Origin: an uncultured Acidobacteriota bacterium | Lineage (GTDB): Bacteria > Acidobacteriota > Terriglobia > Bryobacterales > Bryobacteraceae | Reading direction: 5' to 3' | Length of the DNA: 64,000 nucleotides | NCBI GenBank assembly: GCA_902826605.1 | Contig: CADEFM010000004.1 | Coordinates: forward strand, 124,001 to 188,000 | Shown here: in pieces, positions 16,969 through 26,068 of the stretch | How the letters are laid out: the number at the start of each line of letters is the position of its first letter | Position numbering within the stretch: the first letter of the stretch is position 1 | Made by a program: the position numbers and the translations under genes | Notes under the pieces: generated by a model | What the model saw: only the letters and a program-made list of their open reading frames with translations | What the model was told of the DNA's origin: nothing | The model's database searches: none

Positions 16969-16998
16969 AGCGTAGGCAGCCGGTTGGCGCTCTGTCAA
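16969..16998 (-). promoter_or_regulatory. Candidate promoter for tRNA-Met
   Basis: On the minus strand a perfect TTGACA (16998-16993) is followed after 18 bases by TACGCT (16974-16969), placing a start point a few bases before the tRNA 5' end at 16958. The -10 match is weak, the -35 match is exact. Confidence 0.45.
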
Positions 16999-17050
16999 GT
17001 ATAAAGATCTAAGGGTCTTAAACTATTGTGCGGCCCTGCGCGGTGCCTTC

Positions 17051-18109
17051 TCAGGCGATCTTCAATAGCTTCTCCGCATTCCCGCCAAGAATCGCGCGCT
17101 TGTCCGCGTCGCTCAACCCAGGGGTGTTCAGAACGTGATCCACGGTAGTCGTGCTCCATTTGAACGGATAGTCGGTGCCGATCATGATCTGGCTCGCACC
17201 ACATTCGGCCACCAGATGCCTCAACCCCTCGCCCGTGAATACCATCGAGTCGAAATAGAGTTGCCGCAGGTATTCCGAAGGCTTCTTCTTTAACGGTTTG
17301 CAGCCACTGGTATCTCTCAGGCACCCGTAATCAGATCGCGCGATATAGGAAGGCAGATATCCGCCACCGTGCGAGCCGCAGACCTTGAGTCCAGGGAAGC
17401 GGTCAAGCGTGCCTTCGAAAATCAGGTGCGAAAGGAAGATGGTGGTTTCCAGGGGATTGCCGATGACGTTGGCCAAAACGCCGTTGCCCGCCACGCGCTT
17501 GCTTATTTCCGGAATGCCCTGTGGGTGCATGAAAATCATACAACCCAGCTCCTCGGCTTTTCTCCAAAATGGGTCGAACTTCGGCGCGGAAAGCTCATCA
17601 TTGTTGACGTGGCCCCCGATTGCCGCGCCTTTCAGGTTGTATTTCTTCACACCATCTTCAAGCTGCTGCGCGGCCAGTTCCGGAAATTGCAGCGCCACCG
17701 AGGCGAACGCCGCGAAGCGGTCCGGATATTTCGCGCATAGTTCCGCGAGTTTTTCATTTTGCAGGTTGATCATCTTGGTGGCAACGTCGCGATCCACCGA
17801 ATACCAGTTGGCATTGATGCTCAAGACCTGCATGTCCGTTCCCCATTCATCCATGGTGCCGAATCGGGCCGGCGACATCACCGAAGCGTTGTCAGGTGCG
17901 GTCGTTACGCCCATCATGGCGGTGGCTTCCGGAAACATGACGTGTGCGTGAATGTCGATGGTGCGTACACGCCGCCCTCCTACCATCACCTGTCGTCTCT
18001 TTGCCGCGGACGTTTGCGCATGCAACGCATGATTCATCAGATTGCAGCCGGTGAATACCGCGCCGGTTGCCGCTGCCGCTTCCTTGAGAAATTGCCTGCG
18101 ATTCGTCAT
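17051..18109 (-). CDS. Tat-exported amidohydrolase-2 family protein (ACMSD-like)
   Basis: 352 residues from the ATG at 18109, preceded by GGGAGAG. The leader NRRQFLKEAAAATGAVFTGC is a twin-arginine signal, with a cysteine that may allow lipidation. The TIM-barrel metal motifs are IDIHAHV, IFMHPQG, CGSHGGGYLP and MIGTDYPF, the set of the ACMSD/gamma-resorcylate decarboxylase group of metal-dependent hydrolases and decarboxylases. It probably acts on an aromatic or carboxylated substrate in the periplasm; the reaction cannot be specified. Located alone on the minus strand after tRNA-Met, divergent from malate synthase. Confidence 0.88.
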   Translation of the reverse strand: MTNRRQFLKEAAAATGAVFTGCNLMNHALHAQTSAAKRRQVMVGGRRVRTIDIHAHVMFPEATAMMGVTTAPDNASVMSPARFGTMDEWGTDMQVLSINANWYSVDRDVATKMINLQNEKLAELCAKYPDRFAAFASVALQFPELAAQQLEDGVKKYNLKGAAIGGHVNNDELSAPKFDPFWRKAEELGCMIFMHPQGIPEISKRVAGNGVLANVIGNPLETTIFLSHLIFEGTLDRFPGLKVCGSHGGGYLPSYIARSDYGCLRDTSGCKPLKKKPSEYLRQLYFDSMVFTGEGLRHLVAECGASQIMIGTDYPFKWSTTTVDHVLNTPGLSDADKRAILGGNAEKLLKIA

Positions 18110-18272
18110 GAACACTCTCCCTGAATCCAAATGCGCTTCAACGCTGAAGTGTACCAGCCGTGATGCCATGCGGCAACACTGTGCCATTCATCCCAGCGTC
18201 ATCAGGACTTTTTGTATTCTAAGAACCCGCAAGAATTGACAAACCCGCTCCGGCCAGTCAAGATGGCGGTAA

Positions 18273-19871
18273 ATGACCACACCACATGTCCAGCCGGTTG
18301 CCGCTTCCATTCAGGGTCCAATGCAACCCGGCTACGAAGAAATCCTCACGCCCCAAGCCCTCGCCTTCATCGCCGAATTGCAGCAGCGTTTTAACTCCCG
18401 CCGCAAGGTTTTGATGGAGCGCCGGGGCGTGCGGCAGCAGGCCATCGACGCCGGCAAACTGCCGGATTTTCTGCCCGAGACGGAAGCGATCAGGAAGGAC
18501 GATAGCTGGCGGGCTGCGCCCATTCCTGCGGATCTGCTGGACCGGCGCGTGGAAATCACGGGTCCTGTGGAACGCAAGATGGTGATCAACGCGCTCAACT
18601 CCGGCGCGAACGTGTTCATGGCGGATTTCGAGGACTCGAACTCTCCTACCTGGGATAACAATGTCTCCGGCCAGATCAACATGCGCGACGCCGTGCGTGG
18701 CGACATTCGCTTTTCGAGCCCCGAAGGGAAACAGTACTCGCTGAATCCCAAGACCGCGGTGCTGCTGGTGCGCCCACGCGGTTGGCATCTGGAGGAACGG
18801 CACCTGCTGGTGGACGGCGAGCCCGTCTCGGGCGCTTTGATGGATTTCGGCCTGTACTTCTTCCACAATGCGAAAGCTTTGATGGCTAAGGGATCCGGTC
18901 CCTACTTCTATCTGCCCAAGATGCAGAGCCATCTGGAAGCCCGACTCTGGAATGATGTTTTCGTTTTCGCACAGGAAGCTTGCGGCGTGCCGCGCGGAAC
19001 CATTCGCGCAACGGTTTTGATCGAAACCATCCTCGCCGCTTTCGAGATGGACGAAATCCTGTACGAACTGCGTGAGCACTCGGCTGGACTCAATTGCGGA
19101 CGCTGGGACTACATTTTCAGTTTCATTAAGGTGCTCCGTAATCATCCTTCGTTCATGCTGCCGGATCGCGGTCAGGTCACCATGGATCGCGATTTCCTCA
19201 AAGCGTATGTAGAACTGCTGATCCAGACCTGCCATCGCCGCGACATTCATGCCATGGGCGGTATGGCTGCGCAGATCCCCATTAAGAACGATCCGGCCGC
19301 GAACGACGCCGCGCTCGAAAAGGTGAGACAAGACAAGCTTCGCGAAGTGCTTGCTGGCCACGATGGCACCTGGGTGGCGCACCCTGGCTTGGTGTCCATC
19401 GCGAAAGATATCTTCGACGCGCACATGAAAACGCCGAACCAGATTCACGTGAAGCGTGAAGACGTGCGCATCAACGCCGCGGACCTGCTCAAGGTGCCCA
19501 CCGGCGATGTCACAGAAAAGGGCCTGCGCCTCAACATCGACGTCGGCATTCAATATGTGGAATCCTGGCTGCGTGGCAACGGATGCGTTCCTATCTATAA
19601 CCTGATGGAAGATGCAGCGACGGCAGAAATCTCCCGCACCCAGGTGTGGCAGTGGCTGCATCACGGCGCATCCCTCAACGACGGCCGCAAGATCACCATG
19701 GACCTGGTGCGGGATACCACGGCTTCGGTGTTGCAGAATATCCGCGAAACCATGGGCGACTCCGGCTACGGCGCGAGCAGGTTTCCCCTGGCCGCGCAGT
19801 TATTCGAGAAAATGATGGTCAGCGAGAACTTAAGCGACTTCTTGACACTGGAGGCGTACCGCTACTTATAG
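18273..19871 (+). CDS. aceB: Malate synthase A
   Basis: Condenses glyoxylate with acetyl-CoA to malate in the glyoxylate shunt. 532 residues, the length of isoform A. Motifs include [34 protein letters not shown] core (metal-binding Glu/Asp), [60 protein letters not shown] and [11 protein letters not shown] with the catalytic aspartate region. ATG at 18273. Isocitrate lyase is not adjacent. The 3' end overlaps the end of yjbQ on the other strand by 6 bases. A long open frame antisense to this gene is a composition artefact. Confidence 0.96.
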   Translation: MTTPHVQPVAASIQGPMQPGYEEILTPQALAFIAELQQRFNSRRKVLMERRGVRQQAIDAGKLPDFLPETEAIRKDDSWRAAPIPADLLDRRVEITGPVERKMVINALNSGANVFMADFEDSNSPTWDNNVSGQINMRDAVRGDIRFSSPEGKQYSLNPKTAVLLVRPRGWHLEERHLLVDGEPVSGALMDFGLYFFHNAKALMAKGSGPYFYLPKMQSHLEARLWNDVFVFAQEACGVPRGTIRATVLIETILAAFEMDEILYELREHSAGLNCGRWDYIFSFIKVLRNHPSFMLPDRGQVTMDRDFLKAYVELLIQTCHRRDIHAMGGMAAQIPIKNDPAANDAALEKVRQDKLREVLAGHDGTWVAHPGLVSIAKDIFDAHMKTPNQIHVKREDVRINAADLLKVPTGDVTEKGLRLNIDVGIQYVESWLRGNGCVPIYNLMEDAATAEISRTQVWQWLHHGASLNDGRKITMDLVRDTTASVLQNIRETMGDSGYGASRFPLAAQLFEKMMVSENLSDFLTLEAYRYL

Positions 19872-20294
19872 CGCGACGTCCCCGATCCACTGCAGCACTA
19901 CGCTGCGGCGCTGCGGGTCGCTGCGGTGTTCGAACAGGTAGAGGCCCTGCCATGTGCCCAGTATCATGCGGCCTCCACTGACGGGAATGGAAAGCGACGT
20001 CTGTGTGAGCGCGGCGCGGATGTGAGCGGGCATATCGTCCGGACCTTCGGTGGTGTGGCGATAGCGCCGGTCATTTTCGGGGGCCAGCCTTTCGAAAAAA
20101 TCGGCGAGGTCGAGCACGACATCGGGGTCTGCGTTCTCCTGGATCACAAGCGACGCTGAGGTGTGCTGCACGAACACCGTTAGCAGTCCATCCTGTACTC
20201 CGGAAGCTGAGAGCCAATGGCTCACGTTGCGGGTAAATGGGTGCAACCCCTTGCCGCGTGTGGCGATTTCCATGGAATGAGTTCGAACAGTCAC
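19866..20294 (-). CDS. YjbQ/UPF0047 family protein
   Basis: 142 residues. The GTG at 20294 is preferred because it follows GGAGG and its context GTGA overlaps the stop of a possible short upstream frame. Family core: [40 protein letters not shown], then [46 protein letters not shown]. The conserved H-T-S-A-S and G-T-W-Q-x-I/L motifs define UPF0047, reported to have weak thiamine-phosphate synthase activity in E. coli YjbQ. Role in the cell is unclear. It lies at the end of the purS-glmS gene line. Confidence 0.92.
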   Translation of the reverse strand: MTVRTHSMEIATRGKGLHPFTRNVSHWLSASGVQDGLLTVFVQHTSASLVIQENADPDVVLDLADFFERLAPENDRRYRHTTEGPDDMPAHIRAALTQTSLSIPVSGGRMILGTWQGLYLFEHRSDPQRRSVVLQWIGDVAL

Positions 20295-20425
20295 GCTCCA
20301 GTTCCTCCAACTCGCTCGTTCACTTCCAAGTGAAAAGCGCCAAGCGCGGATTTGGCTGCTCCGGGACGAGGATGGATTTCCAAATCCGGTATCCAACGAT
20401 TCTCGACGGATAGTGGAATAGGCAC
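20291..20425 (-). CDS. Possible short ORF coupled to yjbQ
   Basis: A 44-residue frame (from GTG at 20425, MPIPLSVENRWIPDLEIHPR onward) fills most of the 163 bases between glmS and yjbQ. Its TGA stop overlaps the yjbQ GTG start (GTGA), an arrangement typical of coupled genes, and the residue composition looks protein-like. The start codon lacks a good ribosome site and the real start could be elsewhere. It could also be a leader or chance. Confidence 0.28.
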   Translation of the reverse strand: MPIPLSVENRWIPDLEIHPRPGAAKSALGAFHLEVNERVGGTGA

Positions 20426-20457
20426 GCCCGAATCCGTCTTGCCGATCGCGAGGGTGA

Positions 20458-22314
20458 TTACTCCACCGTAACGCTCTTGGCCAGGTTGCGCGGTTGATCC
20501 ACGTCGCAGCCGCGGCGGACGGCGATGTGATAGGCCAGCCACTGCAGCGGGACGATTTCCAGGATCGGCAGCAATAGCTCACTGGTTGCACCGATCGGGA
20601 TGACGTAATCTGCGCTCTTGCCCACTTCTTCGGCGTCCCCTTCGCAGGCCACGGCCACTACCAGGCCCTCTCTCGCTTTCACTTCCTGGATATTGGACAG
20701 CGTTTTCTCGTAAAGCAGCTTGCTCTGCGGATCTTCCGGATCGCGCGTGGCAAGCACCACCACAGGAAGATTCTCGTCGATCAACGCGTTCGGCCCGTGT
20801 TTCATTTCGCCCGCTGGGTATCCTTCGGCGTGAATGTATGAAATTTCCTTGAGCTTGAGAGCGCCTTCAAGCGCGATCGGAAAATGAATTCCCCGGCCAA
20901 GGTACAAAAAGTCGGTGGAGCGGAACAGCGCCTTGGTCAAGTCATCATAAATAGCGTCGCGTTTTAGCACCGCTTCGAGCTGCGACGGCAGATGAAGAAG
21001 TTGTTCTACAAGCTTGCGGGAATGTTCGGCCTCAAGCTTGCCGCGCACTTGGCCCAGATACATAGCGAGAAGGAACAGCGCCGTAAGCTGGCAGGTGAAG
21101 GCTTTGGTGGAAGCCACGCCGATTTCCGGTCCCGCATGCGTGATCAGGGTGCCCGAAGCCTCACGCGTGATCATGGATCCCACTACGTTGCATATGGCCA
21201 ACGTCTTCGACTTCTTATGTTTCGCTTCGCGCTGCGCGGCGAGGGTATCGGCGGTTTCACCCGATTGCGAAATCACCACCGTCAGTGTTTCCGGACCGAC
21301 GATGGGATCGCGATAGCGAAATTCACTTCCGTAGTCGACCTCCACCGGAATGCGCGCCAGCCGTTCGATCATGAATTTGCCGGCCAGCGCCGCGTGCCAG
21401 CTGGTGCCGCACGCAACGATGCGTATTTGTTTGAACTCCTCGAATTCCTTAGTGGAGAGCTCCATCTCATCCAAGAAAATTCGCCCGGATTCCTGGCCCA
21501 CGCGTCCGATTGTGGTATCTTTTACGGCGCGCGGCTGCTCGAAAATTTCCTTCTCCATGAAGTGACGGTAGCCGCCCTTTTCCGCCATGATGGGATCCCA
21601 CAAGATGCGGGAGTGCTGGCGTTTCACGGTGCGTCCGTTAAAGTCGGTTAAGTGGACGCCTTCGCGTGTGAGCACGGCGATGTCGCCATCCCCCAGGAAG
21701 ATCATGTCGCGCGTGTGGCTAAGAATCGCCGGCACGTCGGAGGCGACGAAATATTCGCCCTCCCCCAGGCCAATGACCACAGGCGGTCCGGAGCGCGCGG
21801 CGACAATCTTGTTCGGGTCCTTGCGCGAAATGACGCTCACCGCGAACACGCCGGCCAGTTGGCGAACGGCGTCGCGGACCGCGTTTTCCAGGTTACCGTC
21901 GAAGTGCTTTTCCACCAAGTGGGCGATGATCTCAGTGTCGGTTTCGGTGACGAATTTATGGCCTTCGGCAGTGAGCTGCTGCTTTAAGACCATATAATTT
22001 TCAACGATGCCGTTGTGCACCACCACGATATCTCCGTGGCAATCGCGGTGCGGGTGCGCGTTTTCCTCGGTAGGCCGGCCATGCGTGGCCCAGCGCGTGT
22101 GGCCAATGCCGTAGGCCCCCACGACGGGATTCAATTTCAACACATCTTCGAGATTGCGCAGTTTTCCCGAGGCGCGCCGTATGCCCAGGCAGTCATTCGC
22201 TTCCAGAACGGCCAGCCCTGCCGAATCGTAACCGCGATATTCCAGCCGCTTCAGACCATCCAGAATGATGGGAACCGCCTGACGGGGACCTATATAACCA
22301 ACAATTCCGCACAT
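20458..22314 (-). CDS. glmS: Glutamine--fructose-6-phosphate aminotransferase (isomerizing)
   Basis: Makes glucosamine-6-phosphate, the first step of UDP-GlcNAc for peptidoglycan and LPS. 618 residues. The N-terminal nucleophile C2 follows the start ([13 protein letters not shown]), with glutaminase-site motifs [19 protein letters not shown] and [10 protein letters not shown]; two SIS sugar-isomerase domains follow ([19 protein letters not shown] with [15 protein letters not shown]; then [42 protein letters not shown]), and the C-terminal [13 protein letters not shown] is the usual ending. purS ends 33 bases upstream; no ribozyme leader space exists between them. Confidence 0.97.
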   Translation of the reverse strand: MCGIVGYIGPRQAVPIILDGLKRLEYRGYDSAGLAVLEANDCLGIRRASGKLRNLEDVLKLNPVVGAYGIGHTRWATHGRPTEENAHPHRDCHGDIVVVHNGIVENYMVLKQQLTAEGHKFVTETDTEIIAHLVEKHFDGNLENAVRDAVRQLAGVFAVSVISRKDPNKIVAARSGPPVVIGLGEGEYFVASDVPAILSHTRDMIFLGDGDIAVLTREGVHLTDFNGRTVKRQHSRILWDPIMAEKGGYRHFMEKEIFEQPRAVKDTTIGRVGQESGRIFLDEMELSTKEFEEFKQIRIVACGTSWHAALAGKFMIERLARIPVEVDYGSEFRYRDPIVGPETLTVVISQSGETADTLAAQREAKHKKSKTLAICNVVGSMITREASGTLITHAGPEIGVASTKAFTCQLTALFLLAMYLGQVRGKLEAEHSRKLVEQLLHLPSQLEAVLKRDAIYDDLTKALFRSTDFLYLGRGIHFPIALEGALKLKEISYIHAEGYPAGEMKHGPNALIDENLPVVVLATRDPEDPQSKLLYEKTLSNIQEVKAREGLVVAVACEGDAEEVGKSADYVIPIGATSELLLPILEIVPLQWLAYHIAVRRGCDVDQPRNLAKSVTVE

Positions 22315-22347
22315 AGAGAATCACCTTTGCGTCAAACGAGAATTTGG

Positions 22348-22593
22348 TCAATCGAGAAATTCGACGTGGTAGTCCTCAATGACGGGATTAGCCAGCACGT
22401 CACGGGCGATTTGCTGCACTTCGCGCAAAGCCTCTTCGCGCGCCGCGCCGGCCTTGAGTTGGATGTCGAAAAACTTCCCTTGCCGCACGTCGGCCACCGA
22501 GGCATGTCCCAGACCGTTGAGCGCACCACGAATGGTTTGGCCCTGCGGGTCGAGAACCGTCGGCTTGAAGGAAACGTACACGCGAGCCTTCAT
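22348..22593 (-). CDS. purS: Phosphoribosylformylglycinamidine synthase subunit PurS
   Basis: 81 residues starting MKARVYVSFKPTVLDPQGQTI, the diagnostic PurS opening; it continues with LGHASVADVRQGKFFDIQL and ends LANPVIEDYHVEFLD. PurS is the small dimeric bridge of the PurLQS complex that uses glutamine to aminate FGAR in purine synthesis. The start ATG at 22593 is set by homology; the longer open frame upstream has no site. purQ and purL are not beside it; instead it precedes glmS by 33 bases, another glutamine amidotransferase gene. Confidence 0.94.
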   Translation of the reverse strand: MKARVYVSFKPTVLDPQGQTIRGALNGLGHASVADVRQGKFFDIQLKAGAAREEALREVQQIARDVLANPVIEDYHVEFLD

Positions 22594-22681
22594 GTTCCTA
22601 CTGTACCGGAAAAAGGCCAGAGTTCGCCCTGACAAAAGGATACGTAGTACTGGAGCGAAAGGGTAAGGCGTCCTATGAGTG

Positions 22682-23860
22682 TTAAGCGATCATCACTTTT
22701 CGAGGAAACTGCGCATTGTGTTCGAGGAAGGTTTTCTTCGTGCCCAGCTCCGCTTCGGTTTCTTGCACGGCCCCGCTCGCGTCGGTAGCGCGGGAAACGA
22801 TAGTGTGCTCTCCCGGTGTTGCGCCTTCCCACCGGTACGTGAACAGCTTCCATGAGTATTCTGTGTTGGCCGGATCGAGCGTGGCCTTCTGCCAGGGGCC
22901 ATTGTCGATCTTCACTTCAACGGTTTTCAGGGGTGTGCCATCGTTCAGCACGAATCCCAAAATCTGATGCGCATCGCCGGCCTTTCTGACGCGCGCGATC
23001 ACCGATTTCAGGCGCAAATGCGTGACTTCGCTTTCGACGAATTGAGTTTGCGGATCGTTCTCCTGCCCGCTGCCTCCTACTGCACGTAGCGTGCGGTACC
23101 AGCGGGCCTGAAAATTGCCCAGATAGCGCTCCTCCTGCAAGTGCACCTCGGAGAGCCACTTCACGTTGGCCACGCCATACCAGCCCGGCATGATCAGCCG
23201 CACCGGAAAACCTTGTTCACGCGCGAGCGGCTGGCCATTCAACGCATAAGCGAGCAGCGGCTCCGGTTTCATAGCGTTCTCAAGGGTGATGCTGCGCCCA
23301 AATTGCTGCTGGAGTTTAAAGGTCTGCTGGCGCCATACCACTTCCTGATCGCCGCGATCCGTGCCGAAGAAAACCACTTCGCGGGCTTTGGGTTGTACGC
23401 CCATCTGTTTCAGGACGGCGTTGAGACGCACGCCTGTCCAGCGGCCGTTTGAGGAGAGTCCTTGCATGGCACGCGGGCTATTTCCGGAGCACTCATAACC
23501 GGCTACCAGTTCGGTGGAACGCATGGCCTTCAACTCGGCCAGCGAGAGTTCATTCGGCCGGTTCATCATGCCGGAGAATTTGAGCTTGTAGGCCGCGCCA
23601 TCGATTTCCGGAGCGTTGAAGTGACGAATGGCGAAGAACTGATCCTTGGGCGTGATGAGGCCGTCGATCTTACGGATGTCGAGTAGGCGCGTGGTGCCGT
23701 TAGGATTGTTCGGATTGAAATTCGCGGGGATGTCCGTGAATTTGACATCCGTATCGCCTTGCGCCAAGGCTGGCGTCGCCCAATCGGGAACCATTGCCAG
23801 CACGCTGGTCGCGGCCAATCCTCTTAGCAATGTTTCGCGACGAGTGATTTGTTCGGCCAT
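22682..23860 (-). CDS. Tat-exported molybdopterin oxidoreductase, sulfite-oxidase type
   Basis: 392 residues from the ATG at 23860 with a strong AGGAGG site. A Tat-like leader (TRRETLLRGLAATSVLA) ends at TPALAQ. The Mo-binding domain holds the molybdenum-ligand cysteine at C124 in VAGYECSGNSPRAM, plus IMPGWYGVANVKWLSEV (pterin site); the last 110 residues match the Mo-co dimerisation domain (ARVRKAGDAHQILGFVLNDGTPL, KVEIDNG-like strand, YRWEGATPGEHTIVSRATD). No heme domain. It may oxidise sulfite in the periplasm with an external cytochrome. It is divergent from an SLC13 transporter with 74 bases between. Confidence 0.9.
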   Translation of the reverse strand: MAEQITRRETLLRGLAATSVLAMVPDWATPALAQGDTDVKFTDIPANFNPNNPNGTTRLLDIRKIDGLITPKDQFFAIRHFNAPEIDGAAYKLKFSGMMNRPNELSLAELKAMRSTELVAGYECSGNSPRAMQGLSSNGRWTGVRLNAVLKQMGVQPKAREVVFFGTDRGDQEVVWRQQTFKLQQQFGRSITLENAMKPEPLLAYALNGQPLAREQGFPVRLIMPGWYGVANVKWLSEVHLQEERYLGNFQARWYRTLRAVGGSGQENDPQTQFVESEVTHLRLKSVIARVRKAGDAHQILGFVLNDGTPLKTVEVKIDNGPWQKATLDPANTEYSWKLFTYRWEGATPGEHTIVSRATDASGAVQETEAELGTKKTFLEHNAQFPRKVMIA

Positions 23861-23934
23861 ACTTCGCCTCCTAAAAAATTGCACTTCCGGTTCATGGTAC
23901 CAGAGGCTATGCTGAAGCGCTGCTAATCTATTTG

Positions 23935-25407
23935 ATGCTCATGCAGCCAGTCGCCCAAGGCACCCCCGCCGCCCCGCGTCCCGCAGGTTTCGAGCGCTCG
24001 AAGTTTCTACACTTGGCCGCCGGACCCGTGGTTTTCACGCTGATGCTCTTTGTGCCGGCGGCAACGATGACGTATCCGGTGCGGTGTGGCTTGGGTCTGC
24101 TCTTATGGACGGCATGGTGGTGGATCGCGCGTCCGGTGCACCTGGCGGTAACGGGATTGCTGCCCCTGGCGGTAGCGGCGGTGTTCAACTTCATGCCGAT
24201 AGGCGGCGTGCTGGCAGCGTACGCGGATGAACTGATTGTGCTGCTTTTCGGCGCGAACCTTTTAACTGCCGCGTGGCACCGGTGGGGGCTGGATCAACGA
24301 ATTGCGATCGTATCCCTGAGAGGCGTCGGAACTGGCACCACGCGCCTGATTCTAGTTTGGTACGGCATCGCGGTGTTGCTGGCGGCCATGGTGCCGCGCA
24401 GCGTGGTGGCGGCGGTGCTGATTCCCATCGTCATCGCGATGCTGCGCTACTCAGGCATTGATGACTTGTGGAATAGCGCGTTCGGCACGGCGCTGGTGCT
24501 GGCGATTTCCTGGGGATCGAGCGTGGGCGGGTTTCTAACCCCCATGGGCGGCGCGCCCAACTTGCTGGCTATGAAGTTCGTGCAGGACACCGTAACTCAT
24601 CACGAATTCTTGTTCTTGACTTGGGTCACCCGTCTGACGCCGCTGACCCTCGCGGTAGTGGCAGTGGTGTTCGTGTACATTCGCTTCGCGTTCCATCCGG
24701 AAATTCGCGAAGCGCCGGGCTCGGACGAATATTTCACCGAGCAATGGAAAGCGCTGGGACGCATGAAATCGTCCGAGAAATGGGGGTTGATGCTCTTTGT
24801 CGCCGCGGGCTTGGCCGCTTTCGCGCGGCCCTTGTATGCGGCGGCGCTGCCTGGGATGACCCCGGCTTTTGCGTTCCTGCTGTTCGGGATGGCCTGCTTC
24901 CTGGTGCGCTCCGGTGGCGAGGCCCTTCTCACCTGGGAGTATGCCCAGGGGCAGTTGATGTGGGGACTCTTCGCGGTCTTCGCCGGCGGCACGGCGCTGG
25001 GCGCCATCTTGAGCAAAACGGGAGCGGCAGATTATCTCGCCGGCCTATTGGTGCCATACGCGCACAGCAGTTTCACGGCAATGATGATTTTTACGGGGCT
25101 TGCGGTGGGCGTGGCGCAGATCGTCAGCAATGTCGCCACTGTGGCGATCCTAGTTCCGGTGGCGATCGGCGTATTTCAGAATCTCGGCATGAATCCAATG
25201 CCATTTGTCTATGCGATCATCGCGGGGAGCCATTGCGGATTCATGCTGCCTTCTTCCGCGGGAAGTTCGGCGATCGCAGCCGGGTACGGCGTGAACTTAA
25301 AAACTATGTTCATCAAGGGATTCTGGGCCGCGCTTGCGGCATGGGCAATAACAGTGGCGGTAGCCTATGTTTCGATGCTGATCTGGCCGGGGTTCGGCGA
25401 TGCCTAG
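23935..25407 (+). CDS. SLC13/DASS-family anion transporter
   Basis: About 490 residues with 11-12 hydrophobic helices. Family hallmarks are two re-entrant loops: TPMGGAPNLLAMKF in the first half and QIVSNVATVAILVPVAIG in the second (the S-N-x-A-T sodium/anion site), and SSAGSSAIAAGYG near the end. Members import sulfate, phosphate or dicarboxylates with sodium. Start choice is uncertain: TTG 23932, ATG 23935 or ATG 23941, none with a clear ribosome site. Its position opposite a sulfite-oxidase-like gene suggests sulfate as one candidate substrate, which is inference. Confidence 0.88.
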   Translation: MLMQPVAQGTPAAPRPAGFERSKFLHLAAGPVVFTLMLFVPAATMTYPVRCGLGLLLWTAWWWIARPVHLAVTGLLPLAVAAVFNFMPIGGVLAAYADELIVLLFGANLLTAAWHRWGLDQRIAIVSLRGVGTGTTRLILVWYGIAVLLAAMVPRSVVAAVLIPIVIAMLRYSGIDDLWNSAFGTALVLAISWGSSVGGFLTPMGGAPNLLAMKFVQDTVTHHEFLFLTWVTRLTPLTLAVVAVVFVYIRFAFHPEIREAPGSDEYFTEQWKALGRMKSSEKWGLMLFVAAGLAAFARPLYAAALPGMTPAFAFLLFGMACFLVRSGGEALLTWEYAQGQLMWGLFAVFAGGTALGAILSKTGAADYLAGLLVPYAHSSFTAMMIFTGLAVGVAQIVSNVATVAILVPVAIGVFQNLGMNPMPFVYAIIAGSHCGFMLPSSAGSSAIAAGYGVNLKTMFIKGFWAALAAWAITVAVAYVSMLIWPGFGDA

Positions 25408-25442
25408 CGGCGGCCTGTATTCATTCGTCCTATGATGGAGTC

Positions 25443-26063
25443 GTGAAGACCGCGCGTGCACTCCTTTTAGCCTTGGCTTTTTCGGCCGTGGCGCACGCGC
25501 AAATCATCGAATTTGAATCCGGCGGCCTGACATTCAAGACTCTCACGCGTAACGGCATCACCGTGATGTTCGCGCATTTACCCTTGCGAGTACTGGACTA
25601 CGCAATTTTGCAAGTAGCCGTCTCCAATGGCACGTCTGTTTCCTGGACCGTAAAGCCGGAGGATTTCCATTTTGAGCGGGCCGGCGGAAAAGTGATCCCG
25701 GGTTTGGCTGCTCGCGTTGTGGTGGGCAGCCTGATTGAACGCGCAGGCCGGGGCGAAGTGATTAAGCTGGTGGCAGCGTATGAAGCGAGTCTCTACAACA
25801 ACGCGCAGATTCATTCGACCAACGGTTACGAAGCACGCCGGCAAAATGCATTCGCGGACTTGGGATCATCCAAACTGAAAGCCGCAGCCGCCGCATCCGC
25901 CATCGCGATGGTTACCACTAAACTTGCTCCTGGGCAATCGACGGACGGCGCTGTGTTCTACCCCAACCAAGGCAAACCGCTGGGCGCGGGGAAGCTGATT
26001 GTAACGACGGCCGGAGAGACGTTTGAATTCCCCGTGGAAGCCGAGAAACCTGCGGCGAAGTAG
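25443..26063 (+). CDS. Secreted hypothetical protein
   Basis: 206 residues from GTG at 25443 with TGGAG just before it. Signal peptide KTARALLLALAFSAVAHAQ. The mature part looks like an all-beta domain: GGLTFKTLTRNGITVMFAHLPLRVLDYAILQVAVSNGTSVSWTVKPEDFHFE, a central Ala-rich helix, then DGAVFYPNQGKPLGAGKLIVTTAGETFEFPVE. Similar small exported proteins are frequent in Acidobacteriota but no function is known to me. The open frame extends far upstream inside the transporter gene; that part is chance. Stop is 5 bases from the convergent ygfZ stop. Confidence 0.72.
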   Translation: MKTARALLLALAFSAVAHAQIIEFESGGLTFKTLTRNGITVMFAHLPLRVLDYAILQVAVSNGTSVSWTVKPEDFHFERAGGKVIPGLAARVVVGSLIERAGRGEVIKLVAAYEASLYNNAQIHSTNGYEARRQNAFADLGSSKLKAAAAASAIAMVTTKLAPGQSTDGAVFYPNQGKPLGAGKLIVTTAGETFEFPVEAEKPAAK

Positions 26064-26068
26064 CGGAG

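Noticed and set aside
19445..19460. GATTCACGTGAAGCG, a second parS-like palindrome inside aceB
   Set aside because: Only the central 10 bases are symmetric and they encode conserved malate synthase residues (Q-I-H-V-K); it lacks the outer G-T/A-C arms and is far from parAB.
18258..19664. 468-codon open frame antisense to aceB
   Set aside because: Histidine- and arginine-rich translation with no motifs; it mirrors the codon bias of a certain malate synthase gene.
24621..25442. Long in-frame extension of the secreted protein gene inside the SLC13 gene
   Set aside because: The extension is read in a different frame of a clear transporter gene, has unnatural composition, and the signal peptide starts at 25443.
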